Assembly (NCBI GenBank): GCA_963576565.1
Contig: CAUYVT010000053.1
Location: forward strand, 124,001-188,000
Length of the DNA stretch: 64,000 nt
Source of the DNA: Aspidapion aeneum
Lineage: Eukaryota; Arthropoda; Insecta; Coleoptera; Brentidae
Direction: 5' to 3'
Positions within the stretch are counted from its first letter, which is position 1. The number at the start of each line of letters is the position of its first letter. The notes under the pieces are model-generated. The model was given only the letters and a program-made list of their open reading frames with translations. It did no database searches and had not been told where the DNA came from. This document shows positions 34,342-45,984 of the stretch, in pieces. Both the position numbers and the translations under genes were made by a program.

Positions 34342-34632
34342 ATACGGCTGCGGCCAAAATTGCGCTAAAGCTATTGGAGGGTAAAAGTTCCTTATCTGAG
34401 GATTTAGATAAGGAACCTTCACATCTAATAGAGAATATTATAAGTATATTGTCGCGGCTTGCGTCTTATATAACTTTGTCATTCGTCAAAATGAATTTAA
34501 GTTTATTGAAAAAGAACAAAAGAGAATGAACTTATTAGACGAAATTCTTGACAATGATCAACTTTTTGAAGAAGATATTGTCGAAGTAGATGATAATGAA
34601 AAAAGAAACCAAATAATTAAAAGTTTTTTTTA
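34342..34632 (+). pseudogene. Unrecognised coding-like remnant
   Basis: Two frames downstream of the transposase look protein-like: 'AAKIALKLLEGKSSLSEDL' (about 34350-34440), and an acidic stretch 'KEQKRMNLLDEILDNDQLF' and 'EEDIVEVDDNEKRNQ' ending at TAA 34630-34632. They could be the true C-terminus of the transposase protein or part of another element. I do not recognise them. Confidence 0.3.
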
Positions 34633-35254
34633 AAGTTGTCAATAAAACTTAAAAAACACAGTTAGGTACCTTAAAAGCTATCAGAATTTCTTCTACGTGA
34701 GACATGTTTTTCTACGAAAAGCTGAAGGTAAAAAACGATGGTAAAAAATATAAAAAAAAATTGGGTTATGTCCCTTTCCTCTCTTGTCGGGCGTGATCAA
34801 AACCCGCCTACTGAAAGGTGAAAATGGGGAAAGCGAGAAATAAGGAAGGAACCGCAACAAAGACAGTAGCTGAAAGAAAATCGACGTGAATTAAAACACG
34901 CTGTCTAATATTATGTTTTAATCCCGCTAACCGCTATTTTTTATGATCTTTCTGATAAGTGCCGTTGCTGCTTCGTGAACCAACGTTGAGGGTACCCTCT
35001 GGATATGCCCCTGAAGAGACCAAGGTAAGTGGTAGGTTATGATATGCGTGGCTTTTTTTTATGACACTGTCTACTTAAATAATCATCGAAACCGCTTCAT
35101 CCCCTATCGGTGAATATTGATGCCATCAATTGGTGACTTGGTGGAATTTATCAGAAAACTTACGAACCCGATGGATTTCAACGAATTGCACCGATTAATA
35201 TAAGAACTTGTGTGTTATCGATGACTTTACGAACTCGCCCGTGTTTATATGATT
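34633..35254. other. Unassigned DNA
   Basis: It is less AT-rich than its surroundings and without open frames. It has the look of an old retroelement untranslated region, but I cannot name it. Confidence 0.3.
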
Positions 35255-35655
35255 AAAGCAAAATATCAGCATAATTGCTAAGAATATAAATTTATATTAT
35301 AAGCATGGCAACAGCATAAAAAATGTTTCAAAAAGTACATAAAACCAAACATTACAAGTTACCTACTTCACGCTTAGCGGAAAATATTCGCTTGGCGTGA
35401 AACTGCAGTGTATTCATGTATGAAATTAGGCTGATTTTGTAATAAAATACTATATTAATCCCTGGACACTTTATTTCGAAAATAAAATATTTAAAAGTGC
35501 AAAAAACCTCTCAATAAAAAAGTTGATTTTTATTCCTCGGTGAAATGAAGAATGTGTCGATCTTATCCCTATATTAATTATCTCATGACACAAACGACGA
35601 TAATAAGATCTTATATTCAAAATTTAATAAGCGCCTGCCAGAAGTGTGAAAATAT
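35255..35655 (+). repeat. Duplicated block, copy A
   Basis: Landmarks 'aaatatcagcataattgc', 'attacaagttacct', 'cgcttggcgtgaaactg', 'aagtgcaaaaaacctc', 'cctatattaatt' and 'gcgcctgccag' recur in the same order in copy B. This copy is uninterrupted, so it serves as the near-empty-site reference. Confidence 0.85.
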
Positions 35656-36068
35656 TTAAAAAATGTCAAATTTTAATTTTTTACTTTACTGTTTAGTAGG
35701 GTTACGTAGACGTACCGTATTTTTCGGGATTGTCCCGTTATTGTATGTTTTGTCTCGCGTCCGAGCAAGGTATTAACGGCACGCCATTTGTCTCGTTTTT
35801 AGAATACAAAAATACAGCTGAAAAGTTATTACAATTTAAATTTCAAAAGTTTACTATAATAAAAAAGTTATCAACAAATTCATTTCATGCAAATTTTATG
35901 GTGTTTATAGGGTTAAAACAAAATATCAGCATAATTGCCATGAATATAAATTTTATTATAACAATGCCACCAGCATAAAAAACGTTTTAAAAAGTACATA
36001 AGAACAAATATTACAAGTTACCTAGTTCATGATTTGCCAAAAATACTCGCTTGGCGTGAAACTGTAGT

Positions 36069-36360
36069 GTGTTGTGTTGTCTATGGTTCGCGCTCCTTTG
36101 AATACGGGAAAGTTCTGGCACTGACTGAAACAGATAGTTCGCGAAAGGTCGAAGGCCATATATAAGTGGCCGGACATCGCAATGGGAGTCAGTCCGAAGA
36201 AACAAGTTGTAGATATCTCGAGTTATTAACACGAAGTAAACAAGCCGATTTGATTAGTGAGTTATTAGTAAGTTTAAGTGCCGTTATTGTAGATTCAGTG
36301 TTGGAAATAAACTCACATATTGTTTTTGACAGTTTTCTTTTTTGTTCTGAACCCGTAACA
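36069..36360 (+). mobile_element. Solo or truncated LTR related to the Gypsy LTR
   Basis: It shares with the Gypsy LTR a TATA region ('ccatatataagtggcc'), 'gagttattagtaagttt', 'gaaataaa' and the end 'gaacccgtaaca'. It begins 'tgttgtgttgtc'. No target duplication is present, and sequence is missing at its left junction. Two HSF-type pairs, GAAagTTC and TTCgcGAA, lie upstream of the TATA box. Confidence 0.8.
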
Positions 36361-36456
36361 ATACTATGTTAATACCGGGACACTTTTAAGTGCAAAAAAC
36401 CTCGCAATAAAAAAAAAATTGTATTCCTCCATGAAATGAAGAATGTTTTACTGCTA

Positions 36457-37193
36457 GGGTCGACTACTATTCGGCGCGGGTTGACTCAGCGCAGAACGAC
36501 TCGGCAACTTAAGAAAATCGAACCACAATCTTTTTAAGAAATAATTTTTTGTCTCTATGCTATACCTTTCAGTTTTTCTTGTTGTAATTCAAAAGACTTT
36601 TTTTAGAAACTAGTCTGTAGATTAGGATCAATGTAGGTCTTTATATTGTATTTTTTTCTGCACAACTTCTTGCTATAAAATGTAATTTATTTCTAAAAGC
36701 AATAAATAAATTGAATTGAATTGAAGAAAGAATTTGTAAATTCACAGTTTATATGTCCTATTGCCTGCGAGGAAGCAAACATTACAAGTTACCTACATCA
36801 ACCGAACCGAATCTCATCCTAACATAAAAAAAAATTAACATACTTTCCTGACCTCTTTCCCGAAATACTAGAGAATGTAAAACGTAACCGTTGTCAATTG
36901 ATCGCCATCGTATCCTAACACCTACACAGTTAGGATACGTTGGCAATTAATTGACAACGGTTAGGTTTCACAATCTTTATTATTCCGGAGAAAAGCTCAA
37001 AAAAGTCATCTGACAAAATATACCTACTAACATAATATAAATCTATTAGCTAAGTTTACATTAAAAATGTCTCATTAAATAATTAACTTATTATCAAAAT
37101 AAACCTGTGCCAGGTTTTGCGCGCCGAACTGAACCGCTCGCACCGAGTTGTACCCCGGTGCTGAGTCAACCGCGCCGAATAGTACCTTTCCCC
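36457..37193. mobile_element. 737-bp TIR DNA element with 7-bp duplication
   Basis: The terminal repeats share 'actattcggcgcgg' and 'ttgactcagc' and start GGG. The duplication ACTGCTA is at 36450-36456 and 37194-37200. An internal palindrome at about 36888-36965 ('ccgttgtcaatt' / 'aattgacaacgg', and 'cgtatcctaac' / 'gttaggatacg') resembles the core of the foldback at 22100-22955. It is non-coding. Confidence 0.85.
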
Positions 37194-37300
37194 ACTGCTA
37201 TCCCTATATTAATTCTCATGATAAAAACGGCGGTAATTAAAGACCCTAAATTCAAAATTGAAAATGCGCCTGCCAGATGTGTAAAAATATATTACACGAA

Positions 37301-38889
37301 CCTTGCAAAAACTACCCTTTCCGATTTAGCAAAAACTTTCTTGTGATAAAGAGCCAGAATTTTTGGCAACTAGTTTTTTTTTAAAGAAATCTGTGTTGGT
37401 CTTTAAGCCTACTGTTAAACAAAATTAATCTAGGCCTTTACACGCCTCTAACTCCTTTAAGATGAATTTTATGCCCCATGTTTATAGGATTTTTTTTAAA
37501 TAATTTAAGGAGTATCATCATTCGACGACACCCTGTATATGTTTTTTCATTAATTGAAGAAAATATAGTCTAAATATAAATTTGGAAATTGCTAAATATT
37601 GTCAGGATAGAAAATAATGTCCTATTAACTAAATGGCAGAAGTTACGTTTATAACCAAGTGCACATTAACCCTAAACAATCTAAGGAAATGAACTTCTGT
37701 ATATAGTTCAATTTTTATTAAAACGTGTAATAAACTGTATACAGAATAAAAACCATAAGCGATTGACCAGTCATCGATGATGTTTATATAGGAAACAAAA
37801 CACATCTCAATCCTAGCAATGGCAAACGGTTTTTAATAAAAGAATTCTCCAAAAGAGTTTAGCAGTTAGTTGTAAGCTGATAACGTAACGTCCCAGACGT
37901 ACAAGTTAACAATGAAGACAAGTAGTAGTAGTCAGAAGTCGAGCGTATCTAGAGAATACACATTTTGTTAGCAAAATGTATTTATTCTTGATAGTAATTA
38001 TAAGTATTGTTAAATAAAACCATAAAACCTAACTTAAACTCTGTTACGTCACGATAAAAACCCCCTCGTGACAATATAATCAATATTTCAAACTACCTTA
38101 ATCCACTGTCACATTAACCAATAAATGAATGTCAGACAACGCAAGAGTTGTCGCGTCATAAACTACGAGGGTGACACAATTGTGGATTTATAATTCCTGT
38201 TTTATAAAGAAATTAATAAAGCAAATAATCTAATCACTATAAAATAGAGTATACGTTATGTATAGATGGTAATGGCTGGATGATTATTTATGTTTCGGTG
38301 AGGACATTAATTAGATCCAGAGCGATACGCTTTCGGAAATTTATTGCCAATTATCATATGCGTGTGTCTAAAATAGTAAGGTAGAGAAACTACCACCGAA
38401 AATCAATTAATAAATAAATAAATAGTGAATAAATAAACGGTTTATTAACAGCAAAATACATAAACATTTTTCTGAAATTACATCACATCCGACCATTAAA
38501 ACGGGCTGCGAATAAACCATATTACATCCACCCCCACTGTCTAGGGGTAATATTAAAATACTGGCAAGCCATACTAACCCCGAAATAATTTACTATTACC
38601 GTTCTAAGAAAGTTCTAACACTCCTTCTGCAACCAGTAATTTATATTGAAGATGTTTCAACTGTAAAATTCAAAACCGAGTTTTTGCAACTCTCGGATTA
38701 ACCAGACTATGCTCTTATCATAAAATAGATCATCTAGTTTGAACATCGATTTTACGATGTCGTTAAATAAGGCACTTACTAGTCTCACTAGTCTATGCTA
38801 AATAATAAATTTAACTAATATAAACAGCTATTCAATAAAAGAACAAGTGTCGCAATCAAACGCACTTAAAAATTATCTTCCTTTTTGTT
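37301..38889. other. Unassigned DNA
   Basis: I recognise no gene. 'caccctgtatatg' near 37530 is an unpaired TACAGGGTG-type end. 'ttacgtcacgataaaaaccc' near 38043 and TATA/AATAAA-like motifs upstream give a weak impression of an LTR, not firm enough to call. Confidence 0.4.
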
Positions 38890-39087
38890 CAATATTACAT
38901 ATGGTATCAGCTATGGGATTGTACTAAAAAGAATAACATTCCAGTTTTACAGAGATTTCAAAATAAAGTATTAAGTAACTTGCACCTTGGCACATTCATA
39001 ATAGTAACCTTTATCGGGACTACAAAAAATTACACTAAAAGCCATAAAGATAGACTCCATCAACATGTGAACCTGGAAACGATTTAA
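38890..39087 (+). pseudogene. Jockey-type LINE C-terminal remnant
   Basis: A frame with no start reads 'YYIWYQLWD', 'IPVLQRFQNKVLSNLHL' and 'SHKDRLHQHVNLETI', then stops. The order (Y-G-x-x-L-W, then I-Q-R-x-Q-N-K-x-L, then R-L-x-x-H) is that of the region after the reverse transcriptase in Jockey-clade elements. It is isolated and 5'-truncated. Confidence 0.65.
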
Positions 39088-39299
39088 CTTCAAGACAATA
39101 CTACGCTAGTTAAACCATACACAACTAAATTATAAGTTAGATAGTTAGAGAAACGCGGGGAGAACTGTTAAGTCAACCCTAAGTTTAAATTTAACTTTTC
39201 TTATAAATTATGTTAAAGCAAAATTCCTTATTTACTAAATTGTAATGTAATAAACACAGTGTTTTGGACATATAAAAAAACTTTTGCTTGAAAAACAGT

Positions 39300-40450
39300 A
39301 ACCTGCTCCTCGAACGAATAACTTTTCTGAACATCTGGATTTTCCACAAAAACTCCCGCCCCTGTGGTTTGCCTCGGTGACAGTTTAGATCGGGGATTCC
39401 TCTAATTGTAAGTTCTTCTATAGCTAGATACCCAGTAGATTTCCCTCTTCCTCTCCATTGACCTGCGTCTCCTTAACGAAGATAGGTTCCCATTGCCTCC
39501 TTCTTGCTCTAAGTTTGTAGCGACGGCAGATCAGGATCGTATGAAGTACCAGGATCGGTGTAGTTCTCATTTGTCAGGTTGTCCCTCTACACATCAACCC
39601 ATGCAGGCTTCTGAGTTTTAGGGATGTGGTGGTTTTATCCACTGCTGGTCACCAGACGATGGATCTACTAGCAACATTTGCCATTCAGGTGAATCCCCAG
39701 AAACTTTAACTGTAGTACTAAAGCTAGGCGTCTTTCGTACATAACGGGCGATCTAAAACCTTCAATTTTTCAGTTTTTGGTAAAAAGTATCATCTCTGTT
39801 TTACATGGGTAAGAGAGAATTAATTTTCCTGACACCAGTTCTATGATCCAAACACCTCGTTGCACTTCATTGCAGACTACGTTATGGCAGTGACCAATTA
39901 CTTTCATCACCCCATCGTCTGCATAAGCATGTGCGTCGAATATATTTCCTAGCTAGCGCTTCAGTAGGAAGTCTATAATCATGCACCAGTGAGGTAATAG
40001 GCAACTGCATTGTGGGCACCCTCCTGTAACCTTAATCAGGACTGTTGACCCTCTTAGCGTAGCTTGAATTGCTTATTGATTTAGTGAAGATCTTACCCAT
40101 TCAACAACGGGGGTTTCTGCCCTCTTTTTTTTAAGGGTGGTCTGCACTTTAGCCTTCTGAAAGGCCCCTTCTATGTTAAAGAACACTTCGAGGGCGTATT
40201 ACTTCAATTTAAAAGCCTTAGAGTCAGTTAACATGAACTCCATGTACGCGTGCTGAATTTTGTGAAATAATGGATTGTTTGGCAAGACTTTTCCTATAAG
40301 GTGTCAGTCATTCATCATAAAAGATGTTAGGGACTTATGAGCCAGTAGGATATGGCTGCCATGTAGTCTCTTTGTCGTACCTTGAGGACGAAGACTACCG
40401 ATGGCGTCCTCCATGTCAAGAGTGATTATCCTAGCGCTATGCTCGCTGTC
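39300..40450 (-). pseudogene. LINE reverse transcriptase remnant (R1/Jockey-like)
   Basis: Read on the minus strand with stops and frame changes: 'NIEGAFQKAKVQTTL' (about 40150-40190), 'GSTVLIKVTGGCPQ', 'AHAYADDGVMKVIGHCHNVV' with the catalytic YADD (about 39913-39930), 'KTEMILFTKN' and 'LQLKFLGIHLNGK'. These are RT motifs A, B, C and D-E in order, so most of the palm is represented. No long frame survives. It would have copied LINE RNA at the target site. Confidence 0.75.
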
Positions 40451-40859
40451 AAGATCTCTTTCATATACGGAAGGAGAACCCCGAGCCCTTTCTGCAGTAG
40501 CGTGTGGAACATCAGTACTTAAAAGCTGCCTTTTGTTACCATGTATAGCAGAAATTTACAAAAAAGAAACCGATCAATAGCATAAACCTTGGATTAAAAC
40601 GAGAGGCACTTTCTCACATATTAATTTAATTAATTAATTAATCAAAGAACCAGACGACAAAGCACATTGCATGTTTTTGTTATCTTGATACGCAACGAAC
40701 ATGAGTATGTAACTTAAACCAAAATGCGGCTAACTTAAACCAAAATGCGGCATAGTGATCATAGTGAATTGGTAAATAACCATGTCAATATCATAATTAA
40801 TACGCAAGTATAAAAGTTTGGGAGTTTGTGCTGATTGGTTTTGTAGCTATCATTGTAAA

Positions 40860-41492
40860 ATTTGTACAAAAGCAAATCTGGTTAATAAAATTAAAGACGT
40901 TTATTGTGATATTAAATTAGATAGATCCATGTCAAATTACCTGTAATAATTGTAAAAATAAAATTAATCGTATCACAGAAACTAAATATCTCGATATTTA
41001 TATCGGCAAATTAAAAATTAAGATTAATTTCTAAAATAGTAAACACTCATCTAGCTAAAATTTTCTATTTTGCTCTTTTTCAGTCTGTATTTTCATATAG
41101 AATAATTGACTGGGGGGGGGGGGGGGGGGTATGTATGACAATCACCTAAAAAGCTATTTTCACTTCAAAAATATGCTTTAAAAATTATATTTAATATATA
41201 ATAATAATTAACCATTAAAATTCCTATTTTTAAAATCAGCTGCAATTTTATGTAAAAAACCCACAACATACTAAAAACTCAACATACTCATAATACAAGA
41301 GCTAACCAAAAAAAAGATTATCAAGTAATAAGATATAGGCTTACACTTACACAAAGACAAAGTATAAACATTGGATCTAAAATTATAAATATGCTACCTG
41401 AAAAAATAAAAGAACTAAATATAAACAACTTTAAATCAAAACTAAAATTTTATTTGATAGAAAATAATGACACTTTTAAAAATATACTATAA
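40860..41492 (+). pseudogene. LINE C-terminal remnant with poly-G slippage
   Basis: 'RITETKYLDIYIGK', then an 'ALFQSVF'-like region followed by I-x-D-W and a run of 18 G (41112-41129). Further on come 'TQRQSINIGSKIINMLPEKI' and 'NNFKSKLKFYLIENND'. This order is the thumb/connection end of arthropod LINE polyproteins. The G run falls where a Trp-Gly-Gly sequence is expected and has expanded. Many stops show it is ancient. Confidence 0.6.
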
Positions 41493-42706
41493 ACATAAGC
41501 CAGTGCTGGATTACAGATATACATACAAAATATTAATATTAATAAAAATTTTGAATAAAAACCTCTTCAATATTAACATAATAGATAAAAATAAGGTTAA
41601 TAAATATATCAAGACGAATTAACCTACTTTATTTTATATATTTTCATTCGTAAATTAAATAAGCAAATAATAAGTGTATTAATAATGTTCATATATCAAA
41701 GATGATAGTACAACTAGTGTATCATCATAAACAACAAGTGAAATTAAAGAAGTATCATTTTAAGTAAATAGGTTAGGTTAATTGGAATACTAGATATTAA
41801 GCACATATTAACTAATAAGTAGTTAAGTTATTTTATAAAATGATAAAAAATAGTAAGAGATAAGAATTCAAAAATTGTAATATTTCCGTTATTGATTAGT
41901 AAGAGATATCTATATACCACAAAACAAATTTGTAATTTAAAGTGGTATTTCTAGCTTTAGATGTTTGTAATGTATACAATGTAATGACATGACAATTGTA
42001 AAGGTTTTGTACATTTTGGAATAATAAAACATTTAATCTAAAAAAATCTAAAATCTTGAGATTAAGTCTTACTTTGTTTGTTCTTCTACCGTATACTGGA
42101 CAAGCCTAACTGTTTGTATGCTTATAACACAAACCACTGAACAAAATGTTAATTTCCAGATAACGAAATTCAAATTGGCTCTTTACAAGCCCACCGCGCG
42201 TCCCAATGGCAACATAGTCGTGTGTATTGTTTTAGTTAGTTCAAGTGTCTGAACGAAATTGTTAATATACTGATAAAACCGTACTATGTTAAAATATTAT
42301 AACACTTATTCAGATCGAAATATAATTAACAAATATAAAGATCCAATTAGACCAGGCAAAAATTTAGGATTTCCAAATTTTGTTCACATATGCAGTGTCC
42401 TTCCACGGTTCCAAGAACCTACTTCGTTAAGTTTTTTGTCAACTTTTGTGTGGCGCAGAGGCGATTTACTGATATACGAGATTCGTACAAAGATAAGTTT
42501 CTTATTTATTATATTTATTTAGAACCGGGACCACCCTGCATAAACTGCCACATTTTTTAAAAGCCCTTTAAATTTCTAATAAAATGATGTATTATATTAT
42601 TTGCAAATTTTTTTTGTCTTTTAATTCTTAAAAGCAGAAAACAAATAATACCGTTTACCACAAAAAGTTTTTAGGATCCCTCTATAATTAAAAAATTATA
42701 TAGAAG
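41493..42706. other. Unassigned AT-rich DNA
   Basis: No gene was seen. At about 41725-41745, 'aaacaacaagtgaaattaaa' is the reverse of the family-2 SINE tail. Confidence 0.5.
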
Positions 42707-44189
42707 TAAAATATACTACAGGGGAAACACGATATGTTTTTATGCTGACAGGAACAGATGAAAATCGCATTTTCTTGAACATATTGTATTGATTGTTGTG
42801 GTACTTTATTTCAATTTTGTTTTTTTTACCTCATAACATTGCCATTTCTTCAGAAGATTTTATCTGGTAATATTTTTTTTCATTTACCGTATATTTCAAA
42901 ATAAAAAAATATCACACTTGTGTATCTGCGCGATGGCGCTCAATATGAAATTATTTATTCTATCAGGCCATGTTTTTTAAATAAGAATACCTTTTTACCA
43001 TTTCTAACGTTTCAAAAATAACAATCAAGCTCCCGATCGGGATACATTTATGAAATTTGATACAATTAACAGAAATATTATGGTGACGAGTACTTATATG
43101 ATTACCTGAAATTTTGCGCATATGTCAAAATATCGCCACTAAAGTAAGTAAGTAAAGTGGCCAAAATCGACGCTTTTTTTAATACTAACTACAATGTAGC
43201 CAAACGCTGAACTTAAAAAAATATGAACAATGTTCATCTTCTTCCATTTTTTGATTATGCTAGGGCTAAATCAACCTTTAAAAATTAGAAATTCAGAGTC
43301 TTCCAGTTGAGAATTATTTTCCCGTTAAACGTTTTGTTTAGTAATTTAACTTTACCCCTTTATGAATTTCTTTTAAATTTCAAAATGTTTTGCTTAGATT
43401 AAAGTTTTAATATAACCCATGGAGCTGTGGGGATTGAGACAATTAGCCGCGGCCGATTCCCGCGGGGACAATTTACTTCTGGTTAATTTGCCGTGAGAAG
43501 TTTTGTTTAATTTTAAATTCTAATGTTTCGTGTATAGTAAACATTTAAAAAAAATATATATATATATATATATATTTTTTCTAAACACAAAACATTAAAA
43601 TAAAAATTACACAAAAATTCTGCCCCGCGGTGAATCGGCCGCGGCAAATTGTCTCATTCCCTCTACTTTATTGTTATTTCAAACGCTTTCTGGATCTTAC
43701 CAACATAAATTGACGAGACGACAACATTTGTGCCTTTTTAATTTTAATATCGGTAGCTTTTTGTGTCATCACAACTTATCAACCTACATGTTTGAAATAT
43801 GAAAGAAAAGATGTACGATTTGGCTAAAAGAATGTGAGACCCAAAATTATTAATGCGTGTAAATTTTTAGTTAGTTATCTAGTTATCTACCTACTCTGCC
43901 TTTTATTTTAGTGCAGAATAAAAGATACCGACGTAAGTAAGAATAGTAACTAAAAATTTTAGATTTCCCAGTATAATTTTCAAAACTTGATTCGAAGAAA
44001 AACATTTTGAAATATAAAGAAATTCATAAAGGTGTAAAGTTAAACGAGTAAACAAAAAGTTTACGGGTAAATAATCCTCAACTGCGTTTCTGATTTTTAA
44101 GGCTTGATTCAGCACAAGCATATATAAAAAATGAAAGAAGACGAGCATGTTCATATTTTGTTAAGTACGGCGGGCACAGCTACATTGTA

Positions 44190-44776
44190 TACAGGGTGTT
44201 TCCTAATTGAATGTCAATATTTATGGGGGTGATTTTTGGGTCAATTTTAAGAAAAAAACTTATGTCCTAAACGTCTTACCTTTTGAGATAAAGGGTACAT
44301 GATGATATTGTCATATTAACGATATTGTTATGATCATGCAGAGAAACGGTTTTTCCTTTTTTAACCGAAAACCGTGCATCGGATTGAAAAAAATTGAGTA
44401 ATCAACTTTGGTTAGAAATGATTGGGGATTTCAAAAATAATTTATTTTTATTTCAAGAAAAATCAGTGGCGTGCCATCAATGTCTGCCAAAATAAGCAGG
44501 TCAAATTACGTACGAACGCCACTGATGGAAATTAAAAAAAAACTGATACATTAAAAATGCCTCTTGATTCATAGTACATGTATGACAAATTTCATTAAAA
44601 TATCTGAAGTAGTATTGTAGATATTAATAATAAATGATTTATTTTTGAAAACTTTACGACCCTGTATCTCAAAAGGTTAGACGTTTAGGACATATGTTCA
44701 TATGAAGTTTTTTTCTTAAAATGGGCCCAAAAATCACCCCCATATATATTGAAATTCAATTAGGAAACACCCTGTA
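44190..44776. mobile_element. TACAGGGTG-ended MITE (587 bp)
   Basis: The terminal inverted repeats are about 50 bp long ('tacagggtgtttcctaattg' at the left, its partner at the right) and include 'gggggtgatttttggg' / 'cccaaaaatcaccccc'. It lies in the right arm of the palindromic element. Confidence 0.85.
44464..44524. mobile_element. Tiny hAT-type MITE (61 bp)
   Basis: CAGTGGCGTGCC at the left and 'gaacgccactg' at the right are inverted. It is nested within the preceding MITE. The duplication is imperfect. Confidence 0.5.
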
Positions 44777-45074
44777 CAGTATTAAAAAAAACGTCGATGT
44801 TGGCATCTTTATAAGAAAAAATGGCAATATTTTGACATGTGTGCTAAATTTCAGGTAATTATATAAGCTTGCTTGTCAATAATAATATTTCTGTTAATTG
44901 TACCAAATTTCATAAATGTATCCCGATCGGGAGCTTGATTGATATTTTTAAAACCTTGAAAATTTGATTAATCCGACTTCATGCAATATCTTCAAGAAAA
45001 TGCGATTTCGCTCTATTTTTGTCAGCATAAAAACTTATAGTGTTCCCCTGTGGCATATTTTAGTTTTTTTATGA

Positions 45075-45255
45075 TTTTTACCTTCCTAGCCCGCGCAGCA
45101 AATGCTAGAAAAGGTATTACTTTCGAGGAAAAACCTTTTTTTGAGATAACGCCGAAAATGTGTTATTTGAGTGTATTTTGACCTACCTCGATTTTCATAA
45201 AATTTTCAGGTAAAATAGTGTTCGACACTCCAACGAGCTGATTAGATTAACAGAA
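45075..45255 (+). repeat. Fragment of TACCTTCCTAGC-ended repeat
   Basis: It begins 'taccttcctagcccgcgcag' and includes 'gagataacgccgaaaatgtg'. It lacks the interior of the 20924-21445 copy. Confidence 0.8.
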
Positions 45256-45625
45256 AAGTTAACTTAAAACTTAACGTACAATTATTTGGAAATCCTAATT
45301 TCTTTCCTGGTCTAAATACGAAATTAAAGAAATAATCCATATAGAGGGACCTAATAGTTAAATAAAACAGGCTTGGTCTTTCTCTTTTATCTTTGTTTAA
45401 AGTAACTTACATGCTTCGATTGCATAAGCAATATTCTTCCGACAGGGTTGCGCTCTTGATGGAGTAATATCAGCATAGTCGAAGTTTGTACATATAGTTA
45501 CTGAAAAGTAGACTATAACATATGTACATGTTAAACATCTAAAGAGACATGTGGCCGCGGTTAGGCTAACATCACTATATCTTATTACTAAAATAAAAAT
45601 GTATTTAAGTTCAACATCCCCATAT

Positions 45626-45932
45626 CAGGGTGCTTATTCTGTAAAGTCTCTACCGGAAGTAAATGTTTATATCAATCCACAGCTACCATTGATGGAAATA
45701 AGATATCTGACATTAATTTGATAGTAATGACATATTTTTGTGACTATTTTAATAGAAATTTCGTTTAAAAATTCGCCTATTATAAAGCAGGAGAGCAGTT
45801 TTGTCAAATGTTCACCCAAAAATTATCTCTTCCGCATTAGTTTAAAGTGAGATACTATAAACTGTCCAATGGTAAGCGTGGATTGATAAGAACATTTACT
45901 CCCGGGAGAGATTTTACAGAATAAGCTCCCAG
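45626..45932. mobile_element. TIR MITE (307 bp), copy 1
   Basis: Inverted repeats of about 65 bp: 'tgcttattctgtaaagtctc' at the left with its partner at the right, and 'ccattgatgg' / 'ccaatgg' inside. It is related to 46141-46451. Confidence 0.8.
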
Positions 45933-45984
45933 GAGGGATCTCATTTCCTACTCAAAATCCTTGGACCAGTACAAACAAAGGCTG

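Larger units (their letters stand above)
35905..37300 (+). repeat. Duplicated block, copy B, with two insertions
   Basis: It collinearly matches copy A but is split by a solo LTR (36069-36360) and a 737-bp TIR element (36457-37193). A piece of copy A ('tattcatgtatgaaattagg' onward) is missing at the LTR junction. Confidence 0.85.
42707..45063. mobile_element. 2.36-kb palindromic (long inverted repeat) element
   Basis: The outer ends 'taaaatatactacaggggaa' and its inverted partner at 45040-45063 define the borders. Arms match inward through 'caagctcccgatcgggata' (left about 43028, right about 44918) to a centre near 43600 with GC-rich 'ccgcgg' patches and an (AT)n tract (43554-43576). The right arm carries about 270 bp missing from the left, plus a nested 587-bp MITE. 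No coding frame. A partial relative is at 420-1010. Confidence 0.8.

Noticed and set aside
37870..38080. LTR with TATA-like and AATAAA-like motifs
   Set aside because: No second LTR, defined ends or target duplication could be found.
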